Assembly (NCBI GenBank): GCA_035301985.1
Contig: DATGTE010000013.1
Coordinates: 1 to 13,414, forward strand
Source: DASUXY01 sp035301985
GTDB lineage: Bacteria; Bacillota; Bacilli; Bacillales; Amphibacillaceae
Direction of reading: 5' to 3'
DNA length: 13,414 bases
Below, one piece after another: positions 12,973-13,414 of this stretch. The position numbers and the translations under genes were made by a program. Each line of letters starts with the position of its first letter. The stretch's first letter is position 1. The notes below the pieces were generated by a model, which had not been told where the DNA came from, made no database searches, and was given only the letters and a program-made list of their open reading frames with translations.

Positions 12973-13115
12973 GTTTCATTGCCTCCCTGAGCCTTCTCCT
13001 CCTCATTGGTCAAGGAAAAGAACTTCCGTTGTAATGTTACGCATTGTTTAAATAGTACGATGATCAAGTAAGTCTATTTTTGTATAAACTTATTCAACAT
13101 CATCGCATAAAACAA

Positions 13116-13145
13116 GAAAAAACACCCTCTACGAAGAAGGGTGTT
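13116..13145 (-). terminator. Terminator of the mgtE M-box leader
   Basis: On the minus strand AACACCCT pairs with AGGGTGTT around TCTTCGTAG, followed by a run of T. The 3' side and loop contain TCGTAGAG (13134-13127), which is exactly complementary to CTCTACGA (13188-13181) in the aptamer end. That alternative pairing would disrupt the hairpin, so it is a switchable attenuator. Confidence 0.88.
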
Positions 13146-13172
13146 GAACGTATCATATAGATTGACATCCAT

Positions 13173-13340
13173 GACCTCCATCGTAGAGTTTTAGCACTAT
13201 ATGGCTTGGAGAAATTAGAACAATCATCCAACTACATTAAAAACTACCTTAAGTCGATAGTTTTTGCTGACCCATTGGTGTCTCTCGACGTTTCTGGGTA
13301 GTAGCTTAAATCCATATAGGAACCTCACCTAACGAGGATA
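13173..13340 (-). ncRNA. M-box (ykoK) magnesium riboswitch
   Basis: Minus-strand landmarks of the M-box occur in order: GTTAGGTGAGG, CCTATATGGAT, GCTACT, CCCAGAAACGTCGAGAGAC, CCAATGGGTCAGCAAA, then a hairpin with CTATCGACTTAAGGTAG, and the closing CTCTACGATGGAGG. In the known class, Mg2+ compacts the aptamer, P1 forms and the terminator is allowed. The 3' P1 strand here overlaps the antiterminator segment CTCTACGA (13188-13181), as expected. Low Mg2+ should therefore permit mgtE expression. Confidence 0.95.
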
Positions 13341-13368
13341 ATGTTTATGCGATTGTTAACACATATCT

Positions 13369-13397
13369 ATCTTTACAAAAGCTAGAATACTTGTCAA
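13369..13397 (-). promoter_or_regulatory. Promoter of the M-box/mgtE transcript
   Basis: On the minus strand a perfect TTGACA (13397-13392) is followed after 17 bp by AAAGAT (13374-13369), or after 16 bp by TAAAGA. A TG just before the -10 gives some extended character. Transcription would start near 13362, about 25 bp before the M-box. Confidence 0.6.
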
Positions 13398-13414
13398 GTA
13401 CTACTGAATGATAG

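Noticed and set aside
1..13414. CRISPR array, tRNA, rRNA or insertion sequence
   Set aside because: No regularly spaced repeats, tRNA-like cloverleaf, rRNA signature or transposase was seen on either strand.

Overview
The window looks like ordinary chromosomal DNA from a low-GC Gram-positive bacterium of the Bacillaceae. The gene order hprK-lgt-yvoD-ppaX-yvoF matches the Bacillus subtilis order. GlpP antitermination, a bacillithiol deacetylase with its YojF partner, Bacillus-type AGGAGG ribosome binding sites and an M-box (ykoK-type) riboswitch all support this. I see no phage, integron, insertion sequence, CRISPR array, rRNA or tRNA.

Layout, left to right. (1) 1-1218: trxB (thioredoxin reductase) on the minus strand, ending in a good terminator at 111-142. 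(2) 1219-1753: a 535-bp gap that holds no intact gene but does hold degraded-looking pieces and a perfect LexA/DinR-type box. (3) 1754-8388: a minus-strand block read hprK > lgt > yvoD > ppaX > yvoF > glpP > glpD. glpP overlaps yvoF by 4 bp, so it appears to belong to the hprK operon. glpD follows with its own sigma-A promoter and a leader terminator, the expected target of GlpP. HPr kinase (carbon catabolite control) and the glycerol-3-phosphate sensor are therefore encoded on one transcription unit. (4) 8389-9084: divergent, plus-strand, an unidentified 119-residue protein and perhaps a 57-codon ORF. (5) 9026-10748, minus strand: yvlD-like membrane protein, a 309-bp gap, then the yojF-bshB2 pair for bacillithiol synthesis. 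(6) 10749-13414: divalent-metal region. A plus-strand CDF-family exporter has an MntR-like operator upstream, which suggests manganese efflux. A convergent minus-strand mgtE magnesium channel lacks the usual N domain and is controlled by a complete M-box riboswitch with promoter, antiterminator and terminator.

No new multi-gene system is visible. The points most worth following up are the glpP-hprK operon arrangement, the predicted MntR site on the exporter, the N-domain-less MgtE under an M-box, the LexA-type box over a dead ORF, strong hairpins spanning the stop codons of ppaX and yvlD, and several short ORFs in the gaps. All similarity statements come from reading and memory of family sequences; no database search was run.
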